30,152 nt of DNA from a virus. The position numbers were made by a program, and so were the translations under genes. The stretch's first letter is position 1, and every line of letters starts with the position of its first letter. Positions 19,784 through 26,956 of this stretch are shown piece after piece. Where the stretch lies: IMG/VR virus record IMGVR_UViG_3300017986_000091, positions 1 to 30,152 of that record; one strand, 5' to 3'. The notes under the pieces were generated by a model, which was not told the origin of the DNA, ran no database searches, and worked only from the letters and a program-made list of their open reading frames with translations.

Positions 19784-21083
19784 TGTAGAAATGCAGCCGA
19801 TTGATCGGCCAAAACCTTATGATAACAACCCGCGGCAGATCACGCCCGAAGCTGTAACCAAAACGGCAAGCAGCATTAAAGAATACGGGTGGCGGCAGCC
19901 GATTGTTGTGGATGAAGATAACGTTATTTTGGTTGGCCACACTAGGTTAATGGCCGCTAAATCGTTAAATATGACTGAGGTGCCCGTGCATATTGCAAAG
20001 GGCTTGACCGAAGAACAAAAGCGCGGCTACCGCATTGCAGATAACCGCACAGGAACAGAAAGCCGCTGGGAATTTCCCCTTCTTAAAGAAGAATTGCAGG
20101 CGTTAAACATTACAAATTTCGATTTGGCTTTAACGGCATTTGATCCGGGCGAGCTAAACGACTTGCTGAACTTTGAACTGGACGCATACGACAAGTACGA
20201 CGAGGGTGAAAAGGGCAGTATGACTGATAATTTCGGTGTACCGCCGTTTAGCGTGTTGGATACCCGACAGGGGTACTGGCAAGAACGCAAGACCATGTGG
20301 GACACCATAATTGGTGACCAAGGTGAAAGTAGGGAAAATACTCTTGCGGCTAAAGGAAGTGTCATGGAGGGCATTGGCAGCGTGTCGTTACTTGACGCTA
20401 CGCTTGCTGAAATTATGTGCAGATGGTTTGGCAAAGAAGATTACCATGCGTTTGACTGTTTTGCAGGCGATACTGTGTTTGGTTTCGTATGCGCTAGCCT
20501 TGGCATGGACTTTACAGGGATAGAGTTGCGCCCAGAGCAGGCAAAACTCAATAACGACAGGGTAAGCCAAGCAGAATTAAGCGCACGGTATATCTGCGAT
20601 GACGCACTTAATATGGATAAGCATATTAAGGACGAAAGCATGGATTTCTTCTTTAGCTGCCCCCCTTACGCAGACTTGGAGGTGTATAGCGATGATCCAA
20701 AAGATTTATCAAACATGGGCCACGATGAATTTTTCGAGGTTTATAAAAAGGCGCTTGTTAATACCTATGCGAAACTTAAAGAGAACCGTTTTGCGGTGGT
20801 TACAATCAGCGAAGTGCGCAACAAAAAAGGCACTTACATTGGGTTGGTTCCGAAAACCATAGATTTCATGGTGGACGCGGGCTACCACTTTTACAACGAA
20901 CTTATCCTAGTGAACAGCGCTGGCACGTTACCGCTGCGTGCAGGTAAGAGCATGAATAGCAGCCGCAAGGTTGGCCGCATGCACCAGAACGTTCTCGTCT
21001 TCTACAAAGGCAACCCCAAAAACATTAAGGCCGAGTATGGCGATGTTGTGGGTAGCTGGGGGCCAGAGGAGGCGCAAGCATGA
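19773..21083 (+). CDS. ParB-domain DNA methyltransferase
   Basis: A 436-aa protein. The start ATG 19773 lies inside the nuclease 3' end; an upstream ATG in frame (19668) is out of context. The N-terminal ParB/Srx-like domain (about 1-135) has the GHTR motif at 55-58. The C-terminal SAM-dependent methyltransferase has motif I in FDCFAGDTVFG (228-238) and catalytic motif SCPPYADLE (295-303). Such fusions are frequent in phages and methylate adenine N6 or cytosine N4, probably for protection against host restriction or to mark phage DNA. The speD gene overlaps its stop by 4 nt. Confidence 0.85.
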   Translation: MAFNVEMQPIDRPKPYDNNPRQITPEAVTKTASSIKEYGWRQPIVVDEDNVILVGHTRLMAAKSLNMTEVPVHIAKGLTEEQKRGYRIADNRTGTESRWEFPLLKEELQALNITNFDLALTAFDPGELNDLLNFELDAYDKYDEGEKGSMTDNFGVPPFSVLDTRQGYWQERKTMWDTIIGDQGESRENTLAAKGSVMEGIGSVSLLDATLAEIMCRWFGKEDYHAFDCFAGDTVFGFVCASLGMDFTGIELRPEQAKLNNDRVSQAELSARYICDDALNMDKHIKDESMDFFFSCPPYADLEVYSDDPKDLSNMGHDEFFEVYKKALVNTYAKLKENRFAVVTISEVRNKKGTYIGLVPKTIDFMVDAGYHFYNELILVNSAGTLPLRAGKSMNSSRKVGRMHQNVLVFYKGNPKNIKAEYGDVVGSWGPEEAQA

Positions 21084-21442
21084 GCCACAGCATACAGGGC
21101 AAATTGGTTACTGCAGACTTGTGGACAAAGTTCGACTTGAACGATTGGCCAACGTTACGGGAAATGTGCGAGGCAGCGCTGGATAAAAGCAATATGACGG
21201 TTGTTAAGGTTACGGCGCACAAGTTTGTGCCGCAAGGCGTGACAGCGGTTTGGATATTAGCTGAAAGCCATATGGCGGTGCATACATACCCAGAAGAAGG
21301 GTTTGTGGCCGTGGATGTGTTTACGTGCGGTAACGAAGGCGATCCCGGTGCAGTGGTGGTGGAGTTGTCGAAGCAGCTAGCAGTTACCCATTTTGTGGTG
21401 AATGAAGCAAAGCGTGGCGATAAGATGAAGGCGTATGGGTGA
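21080..21442 (+). CDS. speD: S-adenosylmethionine decarboxylase proenzyme
   Basis: A 120-aa class 1B SAM decarboxylase. It is made as a proenzyme that cleaves itself before Ser63 (AESHMAVHTYPE) to form the pyruvoyl cofactor. The other key residues, His68 and Cys83 (VDVFTCG), fall at exactly the numbering known for the Thermotoga maritima enzyme. It makes decarboxylated SAM, the aminopropyl donor for spermidine. All active-site residues are intact, so it should be functional. ATGA-coupled to the methyltransferase upstream; no aminopropyltransferase gene is seen in this window. Confidence 0.9.
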   Translation: MSHSIQGKLVTADLWTKFDLNDWPTLREMCEAALDKSNMTVVKVTAHKFVPQGVTAVWILAESHMAVHTYPEEGFVAVDVFTCGNEGDPGAVVVELSKQLAVTHFVVNEAKRGDKMKAYG

Positions 21443-21924
21443 TGGATTTAGAAGTACCCAAGTTAACAGCGGTTGTGCAGTTGCTAGCGGCATCTGCAGC
21501 GCTTGTGGGCGGCGGGTACACGGCCGTCACTAAGTTAGGGTGGTTAGATAAACCAATACTGGAATGGGCGCCCGAGCATTTCGAGGTAAGCAGCGGGCCA
21601 GCTACGGGCGAATACAAGGTAACTGTAGCGCGAGAAAAATTGCGCGACGATTGCACTGTTGAGGACTTTGTATTGGATGTGCGCGATAGCGAGTACATTA
21701 TACACAAAGGCATTCCCAGCATTACTAAGTTTATGGGGCCAGCCAATAACCGTGTCGATACGTTTGCATACACGTTTACCTTTGCCGAACCAAGCGCAGT
21801 GGCAACAGGTGAAGCAACGCTGGTTGCATACATAAACTATGGGTGCCCAGAGGGGCCAGTAGTGGTTACGTATCCAGACCATGAAAACCTGCGCTTTAAC
21901 GTTACGGAGCAAGGCAATGGCTAA
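21442..21924 (+). CDS. Membrane-anchored hypothetical protein, 160 aa
   Basis: Starts at ATG 21442, directly in the speD stop (GTGATG). N-terminal hydrophobic segment (TAVVQLLAASAALVGGGYTAV, cut at residues 9-28) is followed by a beta-rich domain (FEVSSGPATGEYKVTVAREK, ...ATLVAYINYGC). This looks like an inner-membrane anchor with a soluble domain. Function unknown. It overlaps the next gene by 8 nt. Confidence 0.6.
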   Translation: MDLEVPKLTAVVQLLAASAALVGGGYTAVTKLGWLDKPILEWAPEHFEVSSGPATGEYKVTVAREKLRDDCTVEDFVLDVRDSEYIIHKGIPSITKFMGPANNRVDTFAYTFTFAEPSAVATGEATLVAYINYGCPEGPVVVTYPDHENLRFNVTEQGNG

Positions 21925-22270
21925 AAAGTTAACAGCAAAGGAGAAGTGGGAGCGTTATAACAAACGGACCAATAAAAACATGGCAGCGCACAACGCTTCT
22001 GGGGGAAGTGTACGCAAACCCGTACGTCAAGTAAGCGGTGCAAGCGACAAGGATAAATATGATCGCGCCAAATTTATAAGCCGCAAGGCCACGCAAGTGC
22101 TAAGCCTACGGCAGCCGCTAAAGGATAAGGATGGCGACCCTACGCCAGCGGCAATGCAGTTTAAGCGTTGGGCAGCACCTACGCCCAAAACTTATGACGA
22201 TGTAAGGAAACTAAAAGCTTCGGCAACCAAGCAAAAAGAACGTTTGGCGAAGAAGCTAGGAAAAAAATAA
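21917..22270 (+). CDS. Lys-rich hypothetical protein, 117 aa
   Basis: The start is ATG 21917 (MAKKLTAKEKWERYNKRTNK), with GGAGCAAGG upstream; an ATG in frame at 21881 is internal to the previous gene. Strongly basic over its whole length, ending KERLAKKLGKK, and predicted helical or disordered. Third basic protein of this operon after the 75-aa and 85-aa products. Nucleic-acid binding by charge is plausible. The stop codon lies in the stem of a minus-strand terminator. Confidence 0.6.
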   Translation: MAKKLTAKEKWERYNKRTNKNMAAHNASGGSVRKPVRQVSGASDKDKYDRAKFISRKATQVLSLRQPLKDKDGDPTPAAMQFKRWAAPTPKTYDDVRKLKASATKQKERLAKKLGKK

Positions 22271-22285
22271 GGGCCGGTGGCCCTT
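22261..22285 (-). terminator. Intrinsic terminator of the leftward 75-aa gene
   Basis: Minus-strand stem TAAGGGCC-ACC-GGCCCTTA followed by a run of T (22266-22261). It overlaps the end of the rightward Lys-rich gene. Confidence 0.8.
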
Positions 22286-22293
22286 ACTGTAAT

Positions 22294-22521
22294 TTATGCA
22301 ACGTTGCCTATGTGGGCGTCACGTCCCTCAGCCGTAATAGCATAAATGCCCCAAGGCCGGTGGCGGGGGTTCGCACAAGCAAACTTTATAGCTTGTTCTT
22401 TGTCGGGAAACTGGTGGCGCTCGTATTTGCCACGCCCAGCAAATGTAACGGCTTTAAAGTACGCGGCGGTGTCGCGAATTTCTACTTCATGGGGCAGTGT
22501 GCAGTACTCAGTGTATTTCAT
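22294..22521 (-). CDS. Hypothetical protein, 75 aa, antisense insert in the late operon
   Basis: ATG 22521 follows AAGGAG. A small soluble protein (MKYTEYCTLPHEVEIRDTAA, then KEQAIKFACANPRHRPWGIY) with no recognised family. It is complete with an operator promoter (22554-22582), a TTAACCCAA leader and a terminator (22261-22285), and points against the surrounding rightward operon. This is the typical build of a moron. Confidence 0.65.
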   Translation of the reverse strand: MKYTEYCTLPHEVEIRDTAAYFKAVTFAGRGKYERHQFPDKEQAIKFACANPRHRPWGIYAITAEGRDAHIGNVA

Positions 22522-22531
22522 ATCAAGCTCC

Positions 22532-22545
22532 TTGGGTTAATTGGC
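22532..22545 (-). promoter_or_regulatory. Leader motif GCCAATTAACCCAA before the 75-aa gene
   Basis: Pairs with the sRNA seed over 13 of 14 positions (GCCA, one mismatch, then TTAACCCAA) and runs directly into the AAGGAG ribosome site. Confidence 0.6.
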
Positions 22546-22553
22546 TTATCCCT

Positions 22554-22582
22554 AATATAGTGCCAATGGCACTACTATGCAA
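22554..22582 (-). promoter_or_regulatory. Promoter with operator palindrome (75-aa gene)
   Basis: Minus strand: -35 TTGCAT (22582-22577), 17-nt spacer, -10 TATATT (22559-22554). TAGTGCCAATGGCACTA (22558-22574) is a full 8+1+8 palindrome and the best copy of the shared operator. Confidence 0.85.
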
Positions 22583-22603
22583 GGGAAAATGTGGGGTGAT
22601 GGT

Positions 22604-23077
22604 ATGATAGATCCAATTACGGCAGTTGGTCTGGCCACCAGCGCTTTTAACGCGCTTAAGCAAGGCATAGCAGTCGGCCGAGATTTGCAGGATATGACAG
22701 GGCAGTTGTCCCAATGGGGCAAGGCATTTAGTGATTTTAAGTACGCGGAGGATAAGGCGCAGAACCCCCCGTGGTACAAATTTGGAGGCAGCGATCAAGA
22801 AACCGCAATCGAAATTTTTGCGCAAAAGAAAAAAATGGAAAACATGCGCAAGGAAATAAAGGCGTTTATTTCGTGGCATTATGGGCCAAGCGCATGGGAG
22901 GAGGTGCTACACATAGAAGCACAAATGCGTAAGCAGCGTAAGGAAGAGCTTTACCGCAAGGAGGAAATTAAGCGCCAAATTATAGAATGGACTGTCGGTA
23001 TATTGGCTGCAGCAATAGGCGTAATGATTATGGGTTTCGTGTTGTGGTTAATTGGAAAGAACCAAGGCAGATGGTGA
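22604..23077 (+). CDS. Membrane-associated hypothetical protein, 157 aa
   Basis: The start is ATG 22604 (MIDPITAVGLATSAFNALKQ) after GGGGTGATGG; an ATG at 22577 lies in the leftward promoter. The N-terminal part is helical, the centre is rich in Lys/Glu (about 75-125), and the C-terminus has one strong transmembrane segment (VGILAAAIGVMIMGFVLWLI). The same plan is seen in phage proteins upstream of terminase genes in marine phages. Function unknown; an inner-membrane role is likely. Confidence 0.65.
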   Translation: MIDPITAVGLATSAFNALKQGIAVGRDLQDMTGQLSQWGKAFSDFKYAEDKAQNPPWYKFGGSDQETAIEIFAQKKKMENMRKEIKAFISWHYGPSAWEEVLHIEAQMRKQRKEELYRKEEIKRQIIEWTVGILAAAIGVMIMGFVLWLIGKNQGRW

Positions 23078-23242
23078 ATGAAGCTGGTGCAGGTAAGCCG
23101 CGCAAAATATGGCCTGTACGATAAAGGTGGGCGTTTAGTGCTGTTAACAAGTAATAGAAGGGTTGCTGAGAATTACCAAAAGAACCCTATTCCCATAAAG
23201 AAAACCGCCCCGAAGGGCGGTAGTCATATGAGGAGTAAATGA
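23078..23242 (+). CDS. Putative small basic protein, 54 aa
   Basis: ATG 23078 is immediately after the upstream stop (TGAATG context) and the frame ends in an ATGA shared with the next small frame. The product (MKLVQVSRAKYGLYDKGGRL..., basic, 54 aa) matches no family I know. The tight junctions on both sides support translation; the strong hairpin at 23204-23221 inside it argues some caution. Confidence 0.4.
   Translation: MKLVQVSRAKYGLYDKGGRLVLLTSNRRVAENYQKNPIPIKKTAPKGGSHMRSK
23204..23221. terminator. Strong hairpin ACCGCCC-CGAA-GGGCGGT
   Basis: A 7-bp GC-rich stem with a CGAA loop. On the minus strand it is followed by TTTTCTTT, which makes it a fair terminator leftward; on the plus strand no T-run follows. 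No leftward gene lies to its right in this window, so it may instead shape the mRNA before the next ribosome site or block antisense transcripts. Confidence 0.45.
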
Positions 23243-23382
23243 ACAAAATCCATCGTGACATAAGATCGTGGATCAACATTGAGGCGGTTTTTGGCAATAG
23301 TCAAGTACGAAAAGTACGTAAAAGAAGCAAAAGTATTGCCAATGGCTACAGGAGGGTGATATGTCTAAGGACAACAATGTAG
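23239..23382 (+). CDS. Putative small basic protein, 47 aa
   Basis: ATG 23239 shares ATGA with the upstream frame and has GAGG AG close before it (spacing 3-4 nt, short). Product basic (RKVRKRSKS near residue 23). Its end overlaps the strong ribosome site and start of the zinc-ribbon gene by 22 nt. Supported by overlap structure only. Confidence 0.35.
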   Translation: MNKIHRDIRSWINIEAVFGNSQVRKVRKRSKSIANGYRRVICLRTTM

Positions 23383-23561
23383 TTAAGTTTCCAGAACCAG
23401 AATACTTGCTGGAGTGTAACTGCGGAAGGACAGATTTCCGCTTAATACTAGGCGAAGAGCGGCCGCTAGCAGTGCAAAAAGTTGAATGCGGTTGTGGTGA
23501 GTGGGTTGCAAGCATCGAAGAAGTGCTGGCGGCCGTAGAGGCAAACAACAAGGGCGAATAA
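23361..23561 (+). CDS. Zinc-ribbon-like protein, 66 aa
   Basis: ATG 23361 follows AGGAGGGTGAT. Cysteines in LECNCGRTDF (19, 21) and VECGCGEW (43, 45) give two CxC knuckles, a compact zinc-binding arrangement. Lies directly before terminase small subunit. Possibly a nucleic-acid-binding accessory of packaging. Confidence 0.6.
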   Translation: MSKDNNVVKFPEPEYLLECNCGRTDFRLILGEERPLAVQKVECGCGEWVASIEEVLAAVEANNKGE

Positions 23562-23579
23562 ACACACGCTATAAAAGAC

Positions 23580-23963
23580 ATGGCAGATCAGAGCGAAACC
23601 AAAAAGGCACAGGAAGAACGCAAAAAACGGGGTCGGCCGAGCTATAAGGCCACCCAAAAAGATCGCGATCAAGTTGCCAAATTAAGTGGCCTTGGCATGA
23701 CCGCTGAGGGCATTTGCGACATTATGGGGTTCAGCCGTTCCACTTTGTTTAAGTATTTTGGCGATGAGCTAAAGGTGGGGGGCAGTTCCGCTGGGGCTAC
23801 GGTTATGTCTAAAGCTTTTTCCATGGCTACAAGCGGTAAGCACCCAGCTATGACTATGTTCTGGTTAAAGTGCCGTGAGGGTTGGCGCGAAACACAAACG
23901 GTCACGCACGAAGAAGTGCCCGCCGTTATTGTTACCACTTCTGATAAGGCGGCCGAGCAATGA
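23580..23963 (+). CDS. terS: Terminase small subunit
   Basis: A 127-aa protein. A basic N-terminus (KKRGRPSYK) is followed by a helix-turn-helix (ATQKDRDQVAKLSGLGMTAE, then GICDIMGFSRSTLFKYFGDEL, about residues 24-62) and a helical oligomerisation part ending in a Thr/Ala-rich tail. The protein would bind the packaging site and regulate the large subunit, whose gene starts in its ATGA overlap. Identification relies on the HTH and the position. Confidence 0.8.
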   Translation: MADQSETKKAQEERKKRGRPSYKATQKDRDQVAKLSGLGMTAEGICDIMGFSRSTLFKYFGDELKVGGSSAGATVMSKAFSMATSGKHPAMTMFWLKCREGWRETQTVTHEEVPAVIVTTSDKAAEQ

Positions 23964-25264
23964 ACAAATTTGCCGCACAAGCATTCCGCGATTATGTGGA
24001 GGGGCGCGAAGAAGTAGAGCGCGACCCAACGGTGCGGATAAATTTAACACCACCACAAAGCCGCGTATTTAGTTCTAATGCGCGGTTTGTTGTTAATGTG
24101 GCTGGGCGGCGTAGTGGCAAAACGCACCTAGCGCGTACAAAGTTATTTGTAGAAGCCAACAACCACCCTAACCGTAGGTGTTGGTACGTGGCGCCTACCT
24201 ACCGCATGGCCAAACAGATCATGTGGCAAGAAATGAAAGAGCTTGTGCTTAACAGCGGGCGGCAAAAAGGCATACCAAATGAAACGGACATGTCTATTAG
24301 CCTACTGAACGGCAGCACCATTGCGTTGCGTGGCGCAGATAACCCAGACAGCTTGCGCGGCGTGGGTATCGACTACCTTGTGCTTGACGAAGTGCAAGAC
24401 ATGAGCCAGCAAGTATGGGAGGCCGTGTTATCGCCTGCGTTGGCCGATAGGCAGGGTAGCGCCATGTTTAGCGGCACGCCTAAAGGTTACAACTGGTTTT
24501 ACGATTTGTGGCAGCAAGGCCATGAGGAAGATGACTGGGCGTGCTTCCGCAATACCACGCTTGAGGCAGGCATTGTACCAGAGGCCGAAATAGACAAGCA
24601 GCGCCGCACAATGGATGCGCGGTTGTTTAGGCAAGAGTTTGAGGCCAGCTTTGAAACGCTAGCAGGCCGTGTTTACCAGCCGTTTACACGCGAAGTGCAT
24701 GTAACAGACGAAGTGCAGGACTTTGGCGGTGAAATATTGGTTGGCATGGACTTTAACGTTAACCCCATGTGCGCGTGTTTGGGCATGCGGGTAGCAGACC
24801 AGCTACACATATTTGACGAAATTGTGCTGCCAGACGCCAATACGGAGCTTATGGCGCGGCGTTTGGATGGTGACTATGGCCAACGTGCTATAACCATTTA
24901 CCCCGACCCAGCGGGCAGACAGCGGCGCACAAGTGCAGCACTGGGTGAAACAGATTTAACGATTTTGGAGCGCTACGGGTTTACAGTTAACGCACCCCGC
25001 CGCGCGCCTATGGTTGTTGACCGCATAAACGAGGTTAACGCCATGTTGGAGAACAGCGAAGGTGAACACCGCCTGTTTATCCATCCAAGGTGCAAGCAGC
25101 TTGTGAAAAGCTTGGAGGGCTTGACCTACAAAGAGGGCACGAACCAGCCAGATAAGGCGGCAGGGCTAGACCACATGACGGATGCCTTGGGCTATCTGGT
25201 ACACGGTACGTTCCCAATTAACAGCGATGTTGTAGGCGCGGTGCGCGTGCGTGGATACTACTAG
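23960..25264 (+). CDS. terL: Terminase large subunit
   Basis: A 434-aa packaging motor. The ATPase domain has Walker A AGRRSGKT (48-55) and Walker B YLVLDEVQD (Asp143, Glu144). The coupling motif FSGTPKGYNWF follows near 172. The C-terminal RNase H-like nuclease begins with GMDFNVNPMC (near 260), with further acidic residues in IYPDPAG and GLDHMTDALGY. It cuts and translocates DNA into the prohead through the portal encoded next. Confidence 0.93.
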   Translation: MNKFAAQAFRDYVEGREEVERDPTVRINLTPPQSRVFSSNARFVVNVAGRRSGKTHLARTKLFVEANNHPNRRCWYVAPTYRMAKQIMWQEMKELVLNSGRQKGIPNETDMSISLLNGSTIALRGADNPDSLRGVGIDYLVLDEVQDMSQQVWEAVLSPALADRQGSAMFSGTPKGYNWFYDLWQQGHEEDDWACFRNTTLEAGIVPEAEIDKQRRTMDARLFRQEFEASFETLAGRVYQPFTREVHVTDEVQDFGGEILVGMDFNVNPMCACLGMRVADQLHIFDEIVLPDANTELMARRLDGDYGQRAITIYPDPAGRQRRTSAALGETDLTILERYGFTVNAPRRAPMVVDRINEVNAMLENSEGEHRLFIHPRCKQLVKSLEGLTYKEGTNQPDKAAGLDHMTDALGYLVHGTFPINSDVVGAVRVRGYY

Positions 25265-25275
25265 AGGGGGCAGCT

Positions 25276-26688
25276 ATGCCAATTACCGATAAGCACACAG
25301 AATATGAGGATTACCAAGCACAGTGGCGGCGCGTGCGCGATTGTATTGCTGGTGAGGATGCAGTGAAGGGCAGTACAACTATGCACTTGCCTAAACCAGA
25401 AAACATGTTGCCAGACCAGTACGAGGCGTACATTACGCGGGCAATGTTTTATGGTGCAACCGGCCGAACCCTAGCTGGCCTAAGTGGCGCGGTATTCCGT
25501 AAACGCCCCTTTGTGCAGGTGCCCGACCGGCTGCGGGAAGCATTATACAACATTACGCTTACAGGTGTCCCGTTTGATACGTTTTCGCAGCGGGCGGTAG
25601 AGGAAACGCTTGCGATGGGGCGCTATGGTGTCCTTGTTGACCGCCCGCCAGAGGAGGAAGGCCGTGCTTACTTACGCGGTTACCCAGCGGAAAGCATTAC
25701 CAACTGGCGTACAGTTGCTACAAACGGCAGCGAAAAGCTTGAGCAAATTATACTTAGCGAAAAAGCATTCCGCGTAAATGACGATGGCTTTGGCACCGAA
25801 AGTTACGAGCGTTACCGCGTGTTGGAGTTAGACGAAGAAGGTTACTACCGTGTGCGCGTGTTCGTGGAAGGACGCGATATTGACACCTATAACCTAGTAG
25901 AAGAATACACGCCCACAAAGCGTGGGGAGCGGTTGGATTACATACCGTTCCAATTTTTTGGCCCAACTGACCTTAGCCCATCAGTTGAAAAGTCGCCGCT
26001 TATCGACTTGGCCAATGTAAATATAAGCCACTACCGCACAAGTGCAGACTTGGAGCAAGGTAATTACCTAACCAGCCAACCAACGCCATACATCACTGGC
26101 ATGCGCGCAGACCAAATGGGTGACTTCCCTATTGGCAGCGGGGCCATGTGGTTGCTTCCAGAGGGCGCCCAAGCGGGCATGCTGGAATACAAGGGCGCTG
26201 GCCTAAGCTACCTAGAAAACAGCCTAAGCCGTAAACAAGGCATGATGGCACAGTTGGGGGCGCGTTTACTTGAAGATCAAAAACGTGCCGTCGAGGCCGC
26301 GGACACTGTGCGTTTGCGCAGTAGCGGTGAAAGCAGCGTTTTAGCTAACTTAGCTAATAGCTGTAGCATGGGTCTGGAGCAGTGCTTAGCGTGGATAGCG
26401 GATTGGGAAGGCGCAAACCCAGACTTGGTTGAAGTAAAGCTTAATACCGACTTCTTGGATACACGCATGGAGCCGGGCGAGCTACGGGAGCTAGTGGCTG
26501 CATGGCAGAGTGGTGCCATACCGACAGACGACCTTATCTACAACCTACAGCGGGGCGAAATACTACGCCCAGATTTCACTATCGAAGAAGTGAAGGACAT
26601 GTTGGCGGGTAGCGAGGCACCAACAGTCGGCAAGCCAATGGAGCTGGCCGATGACGAAGAACAGCAAGCAGACGAGCAAGACGCATGA
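25276..26688 (+). CDS. Portal protein, DUF4055 family
   Basis: A 470-aa protein directly after terL, with GAGGGGGCAGC before the ATG. Family features: the N-terminal W-R-R-V-R-D-C-I-A-G motif, then AGLSGAVFRKRP near 70, ALGRYGVLVD-like MGRYGVLVDRP near 112, and the long helical region SRKQGMMAQLGARLLED near 313. The acidic C-terminus (ADDEEQQADEQDA) is typical of portals. It forms the dodecameric portal at the head vertex. Confidence 0.88.
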   Translation: MPITDKHTEYEDYQAQWRRVRDCIAGEDAVKGSTTMHLPKPENMLPDQYEAYITRAMFYGATGRTLAGLSGAVFRKRPFVQVPDRLREALYNITLTGVPFDTFSQRAVEETLAMGRYGVLVDRPPEEEGRAYLRGYPAESITNWRTVATNGSEKLEQIILSEKAFRVNDDGFGTESYERYRVLELDEEGYYRVRVFVEGRDIDTYNLVEEYTPTKRGERLDYIPFQFFGPTDLSPSVEKSPLIDLANVNISHYRTSADLEQGNYLTSQPTPYITGMRADQMGDFPIGSGAMWLLPEGAQAGMLEYKGAGLSYLENSLSRKQGMMAQLGARLLEDQKRAVEAADTVRLRSSGESSVLANLANSCSMGLEQCLAWIADWEGANPDLVEVKLNTDFLDTRMEPGELRELVAAWQSGAIPTDDLIYNLQRGEILRPDFTIEEVKDMLAGSEAPTVGKPMELADDEEQQADEQDA

Positions 26689-26746
26689 TGATCCGCACGA
26701 TGATTGCACCCATTGGGTTGGGGCCATGAAATAAAGGAGAAAAACT

Positions 26747-26944
26747 ATGTGGGTAGGTATCTTAATTGTATGTTCGGCACCCGTATTAAGTACGTGCCAA
26801 TTAGTAACCAGCCCGCATGGCTTTGCAAATGAAGAACAGTGCCAAGCGGAACTTGGTGGCGTTATCCAAGAGGCGCGAAAGCGTGGAATAATTAACATGG
26901 GAGCTTGCAGTCTGATCAAAGACCCGAAAGGCAGCCCAACATAA
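26747..26944 (+). CDS. Small exported Cys protein, 65 aa
   Basis: ATG 26747 follows AAGGAG. The N-terminus MWVGILIVCSAPVLSTCQLV is a short hydrophobic signal-like segment. A soluble part with paired cysteines follows (EEQCQAEL and MGACSLI). Similar small proteins recur in phage late operons, and two relatives in plan are in this window. Probably periplasmic; function unknown. Confidence 0.6.
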   Translation: MWVGILIVCSAPVLSTCQLVTSPHGFANEEQCQAELGGVIQEARKRGIINMGACSLIKDPKGSPT

Positions 26945-26956
26945 GTAGGTTAAGCC

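Noticed and set aside
23337-23347. TGCCAATGGCT operator-like core before the zinc-ribbon gene
   Set aside because: No matching -35 and -10 on either strand at the fixed spacing, and it lies in the possible 47-aa frame; kept out of the operator list.
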